From contig NZ_SLZK01000006.1 of NCBI RefSeq assembly GCF_004341105.1, positions 62,001 to 126,000 of the forward strand: a stretch of DNA of 64,000 nucleotides. Reading direction: 5' to 3'. The DNA is from Rhizobium sp. BK418. Its GTDB lineage: Bacteria; Pseudomonadota; Alphaproteobacteria; Rhizobiales; Rhizobiaceae. Below the pieces are notes generated by a model, which worked only from the letters and a program-made list of their open reading frames with translations, was not told the DNA's origin and made no database searches. Below, one piece after another: positions 51,107 through 60,015 of this stretch; the stretch's first letter is position 1, and each line of letters starts with the position of its first letter. The translations under genes and the position numbers were made by a program.

Positions 51107-52660
51107 ATGACGGACGAATTGACTACTGGCGGCGCCGGCCGCCGATTTCTGGAGCTGCGCAACATCCATAAGCGGTTTGGTGGCGTGCACGCGCTTCGTG
51201 GCATCGACCTGGCGCTTGATTTGGGTGAGGCCTATCATCTGCTCGGCGAGAATGGTTGCGGCAAGAGTACCGTGATCAAGATCATGTCCGGGGCACATCC
51301 GCCAAGTGAGGGCGAGATCGTGCTCGACGGCAAGATCCTTACGTCGCTCTCACCAATCCAGTCGCTCGCTGCCGGCATCGAGACGGTCTATCAGGACCTG
51401 TCGCTGATTCCGAACCTCACGGTGGCCGAGAACGTTGCGCTGAACGAGCAGCTTGTCAGTGCTTGCGGCAGGCTTGCCAGACTGTTCGACAGAACCCGGC
51501 TGCGTGAGACAGCCGAAAAGGCGCTGGCGACCGTCGGTCTTCCGACCGACCGCGCCTTCCTGAACACCATCGTGTCCGATCTGCCGCTCGCCGCTCGCCA
51601 GCTCGTGGCAATCGCGCGCGCCATCGCAACGCGCGCCAAGCTCGTCATCATGGACGAACCGACGACCTCGCTGACCCGGCGCGAAGTCGACAATCTGATC
51701 CGCGTTGTCGAACGGCTGCGCTCGGAGAATGTCGCCGTGCTCTTCGTCACCCACAAGCTCGACGAATGTTACCGCATCGGCGGCCAGGCGATCGTCTTTC
51801 GCGACGGCCAATGCGTCGCTCAGGGCCCGATTGCGACATATAGCAAGAAGCAACTCGCCGAACTGATGACCGGCCGCTCGATCGACGCGCAGCGCTATCG
51901 CACGGCAAATCCGGTAGAAGATGAACTCTTCAAGCTCGATCGTCTTGCGGCCCCCGGTCTTCATGGCGTCAGCCTTACGCTTCGCAGGGGCGAGATCCTC
52001 GGCATTACGGGTCTTGCCGATTCTGGCCGTAACCAACTCGCCATGGCCATCACAGGCGTGCAGCCGGCGACCTCCGGCACAATGACGCTTGCCGGCAAGC
52101 AATTGACGGTCCGCCGTCCGGCCGATGCGATCGCACAGGGGATCGGCTACGTCCCTGAAGACCGGCTGGCCGAAGGCCTCTTCCTCAACAAGTCGATCCT
52201 GGAAAACGAGATCGCCCTGGTTGTTGCCAAGCTCAGCAACGCTTTCGGCATTGTCGACAAGCACGAAGGTCGCCGCCTGGCCGCGAAACTGTCTGACGAC
52301 ATGCGCCTTAATACGAGGGATCTCGACCTCCCGGTCGGGGCGTTATCGGGCGGCAACCAGCAGCGCGTGCTGATCGGCCGCTGGCTTTCCATTGCCCCGA
52401 AGCTTCTGGTGCTGCACGGCCCGACCGTGGGTGTCGATGTCGGCTCTAAGGACACGATCTACCGCGCCATTCAGCAATTGGCTGAAGCCGGCATGGGGCT
52501 GATCATCGTCAGCGACGATCTGCCGGAACTCCTGCAGAATGCCGACCGCATCCAGGTGATGAACGGCGGCCGCATCGTGGCCACCTTCGACGCCGCATCC
52601 GCGAGCGAAGACGACCTCTACAGGGCCATGCTGGCATCCAATCCGGAGACCGTTCAATGA
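51107..52660 (+). CDS. Sugar ABC transporter ATP-binding protein with two ABC domains (RbsA/MglA type)
   Basis: CUT2 ATPase, 517 residues, with tandem nucleotide-binding domains. Domain 1 has Walker A GENGCGKSTV near residue 48, signature LPLAARQLVAIARAI near residue 160 and Walker B KLVIMDEPTTSLTRREV. Domain 2 (from about residue 270) has the degenerate Walker A GLADSGRNQL and signature LSGGNQQRVLIGRWL near residue 410. This asymmetry is normal for the family. It overlaps the second permease gene by 4 bp. Confidence 0.93.
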   Translation: MTDELTTGGAGRRFLELRNIHKRFGGVHALRGIDLALDLGEAYHLLGENGCGKSTVIKIMSGAHPPSEGEIVLDGKILTSLSPIQSLAAGIETVYQDLSLIPNLTVAENVALNEQLVSACGRLARLFDRTRLRETAEKALATVGLPTDRAFLNTIVSDLPLAARQLVAIARAIATRAKLVIMDEPTTSLTRREVDNLIRVVERLRSENVAVLFVTHKLDECYRIGGQAIVFRDGQCVAQGPIATYSKKQLAELMTGRSIDAQRYRTANPVEDELFKLDRLAAPGLHGVSLTLRRGEILGITGLADSGRNQLAMAITGVQPATSGTMTLAGKQLTVRRPADAIAQGIGYVPEDRLAEGLFLNKSILENEIALVVAKLSNAFGIVDKHEGRRLAAKLSDDMRLNTRDLDLPVGALSGGNQQRVLIGRWLSIAPKLLVLHGPTVGVDVGSKDTIYRAIQQLAEAGMGLIIVSDDLPELLQNADRIQVMNGGRIVATFDAASASEDDLYRAMLASNPETVQ

Positions 52661-53691
52661 CTGCATCACGCACCGAAGCACTGCAGGAGAGCCCGGCGCA
52701 TAGCCGCTCCCTCGGCCTTGGCGGATTGATCCGGCGACGGCCGGAAACCATCACCTTCATATTGCTGGTGGCAATCTGCATCACTGTCGCAGTGATCAAT
52801 CCCGCCTTCTTGCAGCCATCGACGCTGATCGACATCGGCCGTGCAAGTGTCGTCATGGGTCTTTTTGCACTCGGCGTCTTCATCATCCTGGCTGCCGGCG
52901 GCATCGATGTGTCCTTCACCGCCATTGCCGCCTTCACGATGTATTCGATGACGGTTCTCGTCCAAAGCCATCTGCCGGGCATCCCGATCGCGCTCGTGCT
53001 CTTGATGTCGATCGCAGGTGGAGCACTGCTCGGAATCGTCAACGGTCTGCTCGTCCATCACCTTGCCGTGCCGTCGCTGATCGTGACGATCGGCACGCAA
53101 TATCTCTTCCGCGGTATCCTGCTCTCCTTCATCGGCACGGTCTGGATCATGTCGCTGCCGCCGCAGATGGGAGCCTTCGGGCGACTGCCACTTTTCCAGT
53201 TCGAGGCAGCCAATGGTGCGACGATCACCTTGCCGGCCTACTTCCTGGTCCTGCCCGTCGCCGCCATCCTGACCTGGTTCATTCTGAACCGGACGTTGAT
53301 GGGGCGCGCCATTTTCGCCGTCGGCGGTAACGCCGATATCGCCAGCCGCCTCGGCTATGATCTCAAGACGATCCACATCTTCCTGTTCGGCTATGCCGGT
53401 GCGCTCGCAGGCCTTGCCGGCATCATCCATGTTTGCGCCAATCGCCAGGCCAATCCCTTCGATCTCGTCGGCACCGAGATCAACGTCATCGCGGCCGTCG
53501 TGCTCGGCGGCGCGAAGATCACCGGCGGAACCGGCACAGTGCTTGGCACCATTCTCGGTGTTCTGCTCGTCGTCGTCATCAACAGCGTGCTGGTCATGGT
53601 CGGCATTCCGAGCACATGGCAGCGCCTCGTCGTCGGCGTCTTCATCCTGCTTGCTGCCGCCTTCTTCGTAACCCGACAGAAAAACCGATAG
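52657..53691 (+). CDS. Sugar ABC transporter permease (RbsC type), second copy
   Basis: CUT2 permease of 344 residues: ETITFILLVAICITVAVINP near residue 28, then AAGGIDVSFTAIAAFTMYSM near residue 84 and GGNADIASRLGYDLKTIHIF near residue 223. ANRQANPFDLVGTEINVIAA and VLGGAKITGGTGTVLGTILG near residue 280 are standard. With the first copy it probably forms a heterodimeric channel. It starts within the ATPase stop (ATGA overlap). Confidence 0.92.
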   Translation: MTASRTEALQESPAHSRSLGLGGLIRRRPETITFILLVAICITVAVINPAFLQPSTLIDIGRASVVMGLFALGVFIILAAGGIDVSFTAIAAFTMYSMTVLVQSHLPGIPIALVLLMSIAGGALLGIVNGLLVHHLAVPSLIVTIGTQYLFRGILLSFIGTVWIMSLPPQMGAFGRLPLFQFEAANGATITLPAYFLVLPVAAILTWFILNRTLMGRAIFAVGGNADIASRLGYDLKTIHIFLFGYAGALAGLAGIIHVCANRQANPFDLVGTEINVIAAVVLGGAKITGGTGTVLGTILGVLLVVVINSVLVMVGIPSTWQRLVVGVFILLAAAFFVTRQKNR

Positions 53692-53713
53692 AACCAGATC
53701 CCGAGAGGAACCC

Positions 53714-54715
53714 ATGAAAAAATTCCTGAACGAGCCAGTCACTTTCGTCGATGAGATGCTGGAAGGGATCTATGCAGCCCATCCGCAGGTCACCTATGTC
53801 GCAGACGACAAGAGATGTCTCGTTACATCAAGACTAAAGCCGGGCAAGGTCGGTATCGCCACCGGCGGCGGATCCGGCCACCTTCCGCTGTTTCTCGGCT
53901 ATGTCGGCGACGGCATGCTGGACGGGGCTGCCGTCGGCGGTGTCTTCCAGTCACCGAGCGCCGAGCAGATGCTGCAGGTCACCAAGGCGATCGACCAGGG
54001 TGCGGGCGTTCTCTACATCTACGGCAACTACAGCGGTGATATCATCAATTTCGACATGGCTGCCGAACTCGCCGATCTCGAGGATATCAAGGTCCGCCAG
54101 GTCGTCGGCAATGACGACGTGGCTTCGTCTATCGTGGGCGAGGAGCAAAAGCGGCGCGGTGTCGCCGGCATCTTCTTCATCTACAAGGCCGCCGGTGCTG
54201 CGGCTGCCAAGGGCCTGTCCCTCGACGAAGTGTCGCGGATCGCCGACAAGGCGCGGCTTCACACCCGGACCATGGGTGTCGCGCTTTCGAGCTGCGTGGT
54301 GCCCGAGATCGGCCATGCGACCTTCTCGATCGGCGAGGACGAGATGGAAATCGGCATGGGCATCCATGGCGAGCCGGGCATCAGCCGCAAAAAGCTCGCC
54401 TCGGCCGATGCCGTGATCGATGAAATGATGGAGCGCATCTTCGCCGAGCAGGACTATAAGAGAGGCGACAAAGTCGCTGTCCTGGTCAACGGCCTCGGCG
54501 GCACGCCGATGGAGGAACTCTATATCCTCTTCCGCCGGGTCTCCCAGCTTCTTGGCGAACGCGGCGTTACCGCCAAACATGTATTCGTCGGCGAATTCGC
54601 GACCTCGATGGAAATGGCAGGCGCGTCCGTCTCGATCCTTCATCTCGATGACGAACTCGACCCTCTGATCGGCGCGCCGGCCAATACGCCCTTCTTCAAG
54701 CACTATTCCGCATGA
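53714..54715 (+). CDS. dhaK: DhaK-type ketose kinase subunit
   Basis: Substrate-binding subunit of a dihydroxyacetone kinase-type enzyme, 333 residues. GIATGGGSGHLPLFLGYVGD near residue 48 and GVLYIYGNYSGDIINFDMAA near residue 97 are core motifs. GMGIHGEPGI near residue 215 contains the histidine that binds the keto group of dihydroxyacetone covalently. Paired with DhaL encoded next and with a sugar importer, it probably phosphorylates the imported ketose. DhaK/DhaL homologues specific for erythrulose-type tetruloses are known, so dihydroxyacetone is not the only possibility. No DhaM phosphotransferase gene is nearby. Confidence 0.85.
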   Translation: MKKFLNEPVTFVDEMLEGIYAAHPQVTYVADDKRCLVTSRLKPGKVGIATGGGSGHLPLFLGYVGDGMLDGAAVGGVFQSPSAEQMLQVTKAIDQGAGVLYIYGNYSGDIINFDMAAELADLEDIKVRQVVGNDDVASSIVGEEQKRRGVAGIFFIYKAAGAAAAKGLSLDEVSRIADKARLHTRTMGVALSSCVVPEIGHATFSIGEDEMEIGMGIHGEPGISRKKLASADAVIDEMMERIFAEQDYKRGDKVAVLVNGLGGTPMEELYILFRRVSQLLGERGVTAKHVFVGEFATSMEMAGASVSILHLDDELDPLIGAPANTPFFKHYSA

Positions 54716-54723
54716 GGTGCACC

Positions 54724-55362
54724 ATGGATGCCATCAAGCCCGCCGACCTGATCCGCCTGTTCGAGACGTGGAAGGGTCTCTTTGTAGAGCAGCGTGACTA
54801 TCTCATTTCGCTCGACGGCAAAGTCGGCGACAGCGATCTCGGGATCACCATGAGCAAGGCCTTCAGCGCTGCTGCCGATACTGTCGCATCCGAGGGCGAG
54901 GCGGCCGGCATCGCCAAGCTCTTGCGCAGTGCCGGCGCGATCATGGCAAGGACCGCCCCGTCGACAATGGGGACGCTGACCGCGACGGGTTTCCTGCGGG
55001 GAGCCAAGGCGGTTGAGGCGGCCGACAGGTTGGGAACAGTCGAGCTTGCAGCCTTCTGGCGTGCGTTTCGCGATGGCGTGGCGGAGCGGGGTAAGGCGAA
55101 GGTGGGTGACAAGACGATTCTCGATGTCCTCGATCCGATCGCGACCACGCTTGAGGCAGAAGCAGCAGCAGGGACATCGCTGAACCAGGCGCTGACATCC
55201 GCAAAGGCTGCAGCCGAGGCCGCCCTCGAAGGCACTAAGGCGATGGTTGCTCAGCATGGCAAGGCAGCAGCTTTCCAGCAAAAGACGGTCGGGCTGCAGG
55301 ACGCGGGTGCCACGGTCGGCTTCTTGCTGATCGAATCGATGGCTGAATTCGCCTCGGCCTAA
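54724..55362 (+). CDS. dhaL: DhaL-type ketose kinase subunit
   Basis: Nucleotide-binding subunit, 212 residues, all-helical DhaL fold. The metal-binding aspartates lie in GKVGDSDLGITM near residue 36. ARTAPSTMGTLTATGFLRGA near residue 78 and DGVAERGKAKVGDKTILDVL near residue 117 are typical. The start at 54724 was chosen over 54712, which overlaps dhaK, because GAGGTG precedes it. It works with the upstream DhaK. The phosphoryl donor (ATP or a PTS protein) cannot be read from the sequence. Confidence 0.83.
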   Translation: MDAIKPADLIRLFETWKGLFVEQRDYLISLDGKVGDSDLGITMSKAFSAAADTVASEGEAAGIAKLLRSAGAIMARTAPSTMGTLTATGFLRGAKAVEAADRLGTVELAAFWRAFRDGVAERGKAKVGDKTILDVLDPIATTLEAEAAAGTSLNQALTSAKAAAEAALEGTKAMVAQHGKAAAFQQKTVGLQDAGATVGFLLIESMAEFASA

Positions 55363-55457
55363 ACCGGCTTGCTGCAGGAGCCGCTCGGGATCCGGGTGGC
55401 TCGTCATCCGAAGTTGCCGGTCATCGGCAAGCATGTACAACTATCGTGGAGAAAGTG

Positions 55458-56120
55458 ATGCCGGCCCTGGCGCTGATACATACGGTCGTTTCGCTGCCGG
55501 CTGTTTTTCAGCCGCTCGTGGCCGCCGCCCTTCCCACGTGGTCGTCATTCAACATCGTCGACGAAAGCCTGTTGCAGAACACGCTGCGAGAAGGCGCATT
55601 GTCACAGCAGACCAGGCAGCGCCTGGCGAATTACATTTTCTCGGCGGCCGCAGCCGGCGCGGATGCCGTTGTCGTGACCTGTTCGACGCTCGGTAATGCG
55701 GTCGACGATATCGTGAGCCTGTCATCTGTTCCGCTGTTTCGCATCGATCAGGGCATGGCCAACGAGGCGGTGACGATCGCCAACCGGATTGGCGTCCTTG
55801 CGACATTGCCGACGACCCTCGAGCCGACCGGAACGGCAATCCGGAATGCTGCGGCTGCGGCCGGCAGGGATTGCACGCTCACCGAAGTCCTTTGCGACGG
55901 CGCCTTCGCGCGGCTTTCAAGCGGCGATCGTGCCGCCCACGATCGCATGGTGGTGGAAGGCTTCAACCAGCTTGCACGCGAGGTTGATATCATCGTCCTT
56001 GCGCAGGCATCGATGACCCAGTCGCTGGTCTCGCTTGCCTCCCCGCCAGTGCCCTTTCTGACCAGCCCGCAGCTCGGCATCGCCCATGTGGCACGGGAAC
56101 TCGCATCTCATTCCAGCTGA
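55458..56120 (+). CDS. Asp/Glu/hydantoin racemase-family protein
   Basis: Protein of 220 residues with two cysteine-centred motifs as in the racemase/maleate isomerase superfamily: VVTCSTLGNAVDD near residue 74 and VLCDGAFARLSSGD near residue 145; the second active-site position appears as ASMTQ, with no cysteine. The start at 55458 is seven bases after GGAG. It lies 95 bp after dhaL, in the same direction, and before an aldo/keto reductase. Possible roles are racemisation or isomerisation of the imported compound. The missing second cysteine argues against a classical racemase. Confidence 0.65.
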   Translation: MPALALIHTVVSLPAVFQPLVAAALPTWSSFNIVDESLLQNTLREGALSQQTRQRLANYIFSAAAAGADAVVVTCSTLGNAVDDIVSLSSVPLFRIDQGMANEAVTIANRIGVLATLPTTLEPTGTAIRNAAAAAGRDCTLTEVLCDGAFARLSSGDRAAHDRMVVEGFNQLAREVDIIVLAQASMTQSLVSLASPPVPFLTSPQLGIAHVARELASHSS

Positions 56121-56166
56121 CCGGCAGACGAGCGACAATCGCGCAAAGGACTTTCGGAGGATCGTT

Positions 56167-57228
56167 ATGCAGTACAGGACACTTGGCCATTCGGGATTGA
56201 AGGTCTCGGCGATCAGCATGGGCACCTTCTCGTTCGGCGGCGAAGGTGATTTCGCCATGGTCGCCCGACAGGGTGTGAAGGAAGCGCAGCATCTCGTCGA
56301 TGCCTGTATCAATGGCGGCGTCAATCTCTTCGACACGTCCAACATGTATTCGCTTGGGCGATCGGAAGAGATCCTCGGCGAAGTCCTGGATGGGCGACGC
56401 GACAAGGTGCTGATTTCGTCCAAAGCGCGCATGCGCATCGGCGACGGACCGAATGATGAGGGCGTGTCACGCTATCACCTGATCCGCGAATGCGAACGCA
56501 GCCTCAAGAGACTGCGCACCGATCACATCGATATTTATTTCATGCATGAATGGGATGGGCTGACGCCCGTCGAAGAGATGCTGTCGGCCCTCGATACGCT
56601 CGTGCGCCAGGGCAAGGTCCGCTATATCGGCTGCTCGAACTATTCGGGCTGGCACATCATGAAGGCTCTGCATGTCGCGGAGATCAAGAATTATCCGCGG
56701 TTCGTCACCCAGCAGATCCATTATACGCTGGAGGCCCGCGAGGCCGAATACGAGCTTTTACCGATCTCCGTCGACCAGGGATTGGGGGTGATGGTCTGGA
56801 GCCCGCTCGCCGCCGGCCTTCTTTCCGGGGCCTTCGGTCGAGACAGGTCGCCCGAAACCTCCCGCCAGTCGGCCGGTTGGAGCGAGCCGCCAATCCGCGA
56901 CCAAGAGCGGCTCTGGAACATCATCGATGTGTTGGACGCGATCGCAAGCGAGCGCGGGATCACGGCGGCGCAGGTCGCCTTAGCGTGGACGCTTTCGCGT
57001 CCGGCTATCGCCTCCCTCGTTGTCGGCGGACTTTCCGAAAAGCATTTCAAGGACAATATCGCAGCCGCCGAGGTGAGCCTGGAGGAAAACGAGCTCAAGC
57101 GGCTCAATGAGGTCAGCCGTCTGCCTTATGTCTATCCCTATTGGCACCAGCACAATTTCGCCAAAGAGCGGTTCTGCCAGGCCGATTGGGCCCTGCATGC
57201 CGACTACGAAGATCTTGGCAAGGTATAG
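56167..57228 (+). CDS. Aldo/keto reductase (potassium-channel beta-like group)
   Basis: Carbonyl reductase of 353 residues. The catalytic tetrad is visible: D and Y in NLFDTSNMYSLGRSEEILGE (residues 55-60), K in VLISSKARMR near residue 86 and H in YFMHEWDGLTPVEEML near residue 127. WSPLAAGLLSGAFGRD near residue 215 is typical of AKR subfamilies that include YajO/IolS-like proteins. The start at 56167 has RBS GGAGG; codons upstream overlap the previous gene. It is the last gene of the transporter/DhaKL unit. Confidence 0.87.
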   Translation: MQYRTLGHSGLKVSAISMGTFSFGGEGDFAMVARQGVKEAQHLVDACINGGVNLFDTSNMYSLGRSEEILGEVLDGRRDKVLISSKARMRIGDGPNDEGVSRYHLIRECERSLKRLRTDHIDIYFMHEWDGLTPVEEMLSALDTLVRQGKVRYIGCSNYSGWHIMKALHVAEIKNYPRFVTQQIHYTLEAREAEYELLPISVDQGLGVMVWSPLAAGLLSGAFGRDRSPETSRQSAGWSEPPIRDQERLWNIIDVLDAIASERGITAAQVALAWTLSRPAIASLVVGGLSEKHFKDNIAAAEVSLEENELKRLNEVSRLPYVYPYWHQHNFAKERFCQADWALHADYEDLGKV

Positions 57229-57307
57229 TCAAGTCAAGATCATCTTATCCGCGGACGCCTTGTCTGTCAGCCGCACTAGGATCGGCGTTATACGAGGGAG
57301 CGGGTAC

Positions 57308-57613
57308 TCAAATCCCTGACCCGTCGAGCTGCTGATCGTCGTCGCCTTCCCAGGGCGAGGGCATCGAGGCGCGATTGAGATTGGCCGAGGGCATCGGCAT
57401 CCAGCACTTCAGTTCCGGCTCGGCATATTCGATGATGTGCCCGGGCGAGGAATCGGAGGCACGCCAGCCTTCTCCACCGAACTGATCGCCATTCGACCAA
57501 TATGCGAGGTCGACTTCTGCCGGCCCCTGTTCGGACGCGCGAATCGTCACCAGGATCCGGCTGCCGTCTTTCGGTGCGCTGGCCATGTGGCGCCAGCCGT
57601 CTCGCTCGTCCAT
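57308..57613 (-). CDS. DUF551-like small protein
   Basis: Protein of 101 residues with the W-x-M-x-SAPKDG-x-IL pattern (WRHMASAPKDGSRILV near residue 7), which characterises the DUF551 family, and then tryptophan-rich elements (LAYWSNGDQFGGEGWRASD). Its function is unknown; relatives are common in phages and rhizobial replicons. No obvious RBS or operon partner. Confidence 0.65.
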   Translation of the reverse strand: MDERDGWRHMASAPKDGSRILVTIRASEQGPAEVDLAYWSNGDQFGGEGWRASDSSPGHIIEYAEPELKCWMPMPSANLNRASMPSPWEGDDDQQLDGSGI

Positions 57614-57938
57614 CGTTTTCCTCCTGCCCTGCCGCAGATTGCAACTGTCGCCTCACCATCGAAAGCGGTCAACTCAAACTTTGCAGAGCCATCCTCGATC
57701 AGGGCTTTACGGCACGAACCGAAATCGACAACTGCACGCAATGCCCTTGCAATCCTCCATCCACAGCCTAGCCACATCGTTCCGCGACGCAAGCGATTGC
57801 CGACCGTCCTGATCAATGGCATGACTGGCGCAAACACCGGGCCGAAGGCATCACCGGATCGTTCCGCGCGCGACGGCTAGGGGGCGATTCGGCAAGAATG
57901 GGCGATTGGCTTGAAGCCCGGAGAGCTCCTGAGGGGAC
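57614..57938. other. 325-bp gap before the hydroxylase gene
   Basis: No gene is supported. Frames open on both strands here lack RBS, family features or conserved neighbours. No RNA or repeat element was recognised. Confidence 0.4.
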
Positions 57939-58865
57939 ATGACATTGATGCCGAAAGCCGCCGCAGCCAATAAACGTGCTCTTGCGTACCTGTCTTGGCC
58001 ATTGGTGTTTTTCTTCGGCTTGGCAGGCGCCCATTTCGCCTTCTCCGGCCATTATCCGTTGGTCGCATTCGGCGCCGTCTATGTGGGCGCGGTGGCTCTG
58101 CTCTTTCTGCTCGAGCGCATCATTCCCTATGAAGAGCGCTGGCTCGAGCCGGATGGCGAGACGGCGAATGATATTGCCCATACGGTTTTGACCAAGGGGC
58201 TGGTCGAGCTTGCAGCGCTCGCGGGCGTCATGTTTCCAATGGTCGCCGCCCGCCTGCTGCAGCCGATCGCGGCGATGCAGTTCAGCCTCTGGCCGTCACA
58301 TTGGCCGATGTTTTTCCAGGCTTCTCTCGCTGTCATCATAGCCGAGTTCGGCCTCTACTGGGCACATCGCATCGCCCATGAGCGCTTGTATTTCTGGCGC
58401 TTTCATGCCCTGCATCACAGCGTCACCCGCCTCTGGGTCATCAATACAGGGCGCTTCCATGTCATCGATTCCCTCTTCAAGGTGGCGCTGAGCCAGATCC
58501 CGCTCTATCTGCTCGGCGCGCCGCTGCAGGCCTTCTGGTGGCTCGGTGCGGTCACGGCCTTCATCGGCATCCTGACCCATTGCAATGTCGATATGCGCAC
58601 GGGCCTTTTCGACCTCGTCTTCTCGACGCCCAGGCTTCACCGCTGGCACCATTCGAAGGATCTCCGCGAGGGCAACACGAATTACGGCGAGAACATCGTG
58701 CTCTTCGACCAGCTGTTCGGCACCTATTTCAATCCGGACCGGCCGTCGTCGACGGATATCGGCATCAAGGGCCAGATCGCTCCCGGCTTTCTCAGCCAAT
58801 TGACGCAACCCTTCACGAAGGACGGCGTGCGTCAGATTCTCGGCCGTCAGGCCAAGCGCAGCTGA
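57939..58865 (+). CDS. Sterol desaturase/fatty acid hydroxylase-family membrane protein
   Basis: Di-iron membrane hydroxylase, 308 residues. Four hydrophobic segments (YLSWPLVFFFGLAGAHFAFS; FGAVYVGAVALLFLLERIIP; and two more) precede the histidine clusters: HRIAHE near residue 145, HALHHS near residue 160 and HRWHHS near residue 235, with HCNVD between. Such enzymes hydroxylate or desaturate lipids, sterols or carotenoids; the substrate here is unknown. RBS GAGGGGAC. It stands alone, followed 87 bp later by a LacI-family gene. Confidence 0.85.
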   Translation: MTLMPKAAAANKRALAYLSWPLVFFFGLAGAHFAFSGHYPLVAFGAVYVGAVALLFLLERIIPYEERWLEPDGETANDIAHTVLTKGLVELAALAGVMFPMVAARLLQPIAAMQFSLWPSHWPMFFQASLAVIIAEFGLYWAHRIAHERLYFWRFHALHHSVTRLWVINTGRFHVIDSLFKVALSQIPLYLLGAPLQAFWWLGAVTAFIGILTHCNVDMRTGLFDLVFSTPRLHRWHHSKDLREGNTNYGENIVLFDQLFGTYFNPDRPSSTDIGIKGQIAPGFLSQLTQPFTKDGVRQILGRQAKRS

Positions 58866-58952
58866 CACTAGAACCCGTTCCCGGCCGTCATCTTTCTATG
58901 ACACGCCGGCTGTAATAGCCTGCGAACTTCGACGGAAACGGACAGGACGCCG

Positions 58953-59993
58953 ATGACGACGTTGAAACAGGTCGCGCTGAGAGCCGGATGTTCGATGGCA
59001 ACGGCAAGCCGGGTGCTGAACCTCAGCGGTCCGGTCAGCCAGGCTGCCGCCCTTCGCGTGCGCCGTGCTGCGGCCGAGGTCGGCTATCGTGCGGCGGTGC
59101 CGTCGACGCGCAGCGGCCGCCGGCCGGTCATCGGTGTGCTGGTGCCGAGCGTTACCAATCCGGTCTTTGCCTCGTCGCTGTCGGGTATCCAGAACCGAAT
59201 GCTGGTTGCCGGCCATAGCGTTCTGATCGCCCAGTCCAATTACGATCCAGACCAGGAAGCAGACGCCGTGGCCGGGCTTTTGAGCGAGCGGCCGACGGGA
59301 CTGATCCTCACCGTCTGCGATGCCCTCACCAGCCCGGTTTTGGCACAGGAACTGCCGCCCACCGTGCTGCTCGGCAATCCGCCGTCTCCGCGGTTCCCGG
59401 CTGCCGTTACCGTCAACAACTACGCGGCAGGCTGCCATCTCACCGAATATCTCTTGTCGATGGGGCACCGGCGCATCCTTTACGTCTCCGGCAGCTTCAA
59501 GGCCTCGGATCGTGCGCTTCTGCGCTACCGCGGCTATCTGCAGACCATGGAGGCGGCCGGTGTCGCGCCGCTCGAAGCCGTAGAGGTCTCCTTCGTCAGC
59601 GGCTACGACCAGATGGATCTCGGCGAGGCGCTGCGCGCCTTTGCGCCGACCGCAATCATCGGCTCGAACGATCTGATCGCGCTCGGCGTCATTGGCGCTA
59701 TCCACCGCGAGGGCCTGCGTGTGCCCGACGATGTCTCCGTTGCCGGTTTCGACGGCATCGCCATCGGCAAGCTCATCAATCCGACGCTGACATCGATCGA
59801 AATGCCCGACCTCAGCATGGGCGCGACAGCCGCTTCGCTGCTGCTGGATATCGTCGAAAACGACGCGCCGCTGCGGCATCTGGAATTGTCCCACGCGCTG
59901 CATGCGGGCGGCACGGTCCGCAACCTCGGAAAAGACGAAACCGCCGCACCCGAGGGATGCGGCGGTTCCGGATCGACGCCGCGGGCGGCCTAG
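58953..59993 (+). CDS. LacI-family transcriptional regulator
   Basis: Regulator of 346 residues: helix-turn-helix LKQVALRAGCSMATASRVLN at residue 4 and hinge region to about residue 60. The effector domain follows (IGVLVPSVTNPVFASSLSGI; VAGFDGIAIGKLINPTLTSI near residue 268). The last 20 residues (KDETAAPEGCGGSGSTPRAA) are not family-like and their DNA forms a strong hairpin. It converges with the sugar-transporter operon on the other strand, 22 bp away, and is its likely regulator. Confidence 0.88.
   Translation: MTTLKQVALRAGCSMATASRVLNLSGPVSQAAALRVRRAAAEVGYRAAVPSTRSGRRPVIGVLVPSVTNPVFASSLSGIQNRMLVAGHSVLIAQSNYDPDQEADAVAGLLSERPTGLILTVCDALTSPVLAQELPPTVLLGNPPSPRFPAAVTVNNYAAGCHLTEYLLSMGHRRILYVSGSFKASDRALLRYRGYLQTMEAAGVAPLEAVEVSFVSGYDQMDLGEALRAFAPTAIIGSNDLIALGVIGAIHREGLRVPDDVSVAGFDGIAIGKLINPTLTSIEMPDLSMGATAASLLLDIVENDAPLRHLELSHALHAGGTVRNLGKDETAAPEGCGGSGSTPRAA
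59939..59967. terminator. Hairpin in the 3' end of the LacI gene, possible bidirectional terminator
   Basis: AACCGCCGCA (59939-59948) pairs with TGCGGCGGTT (59958-59967) around nine bases. It lies inside the coding frame, between two convergent genes. No T-run follows on either strand, so termination is uncertain. Confidence 0.4.
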
Positions 59994-60015
59994 CCTGCGA
60001 CGTCAGTTTCTGCAA

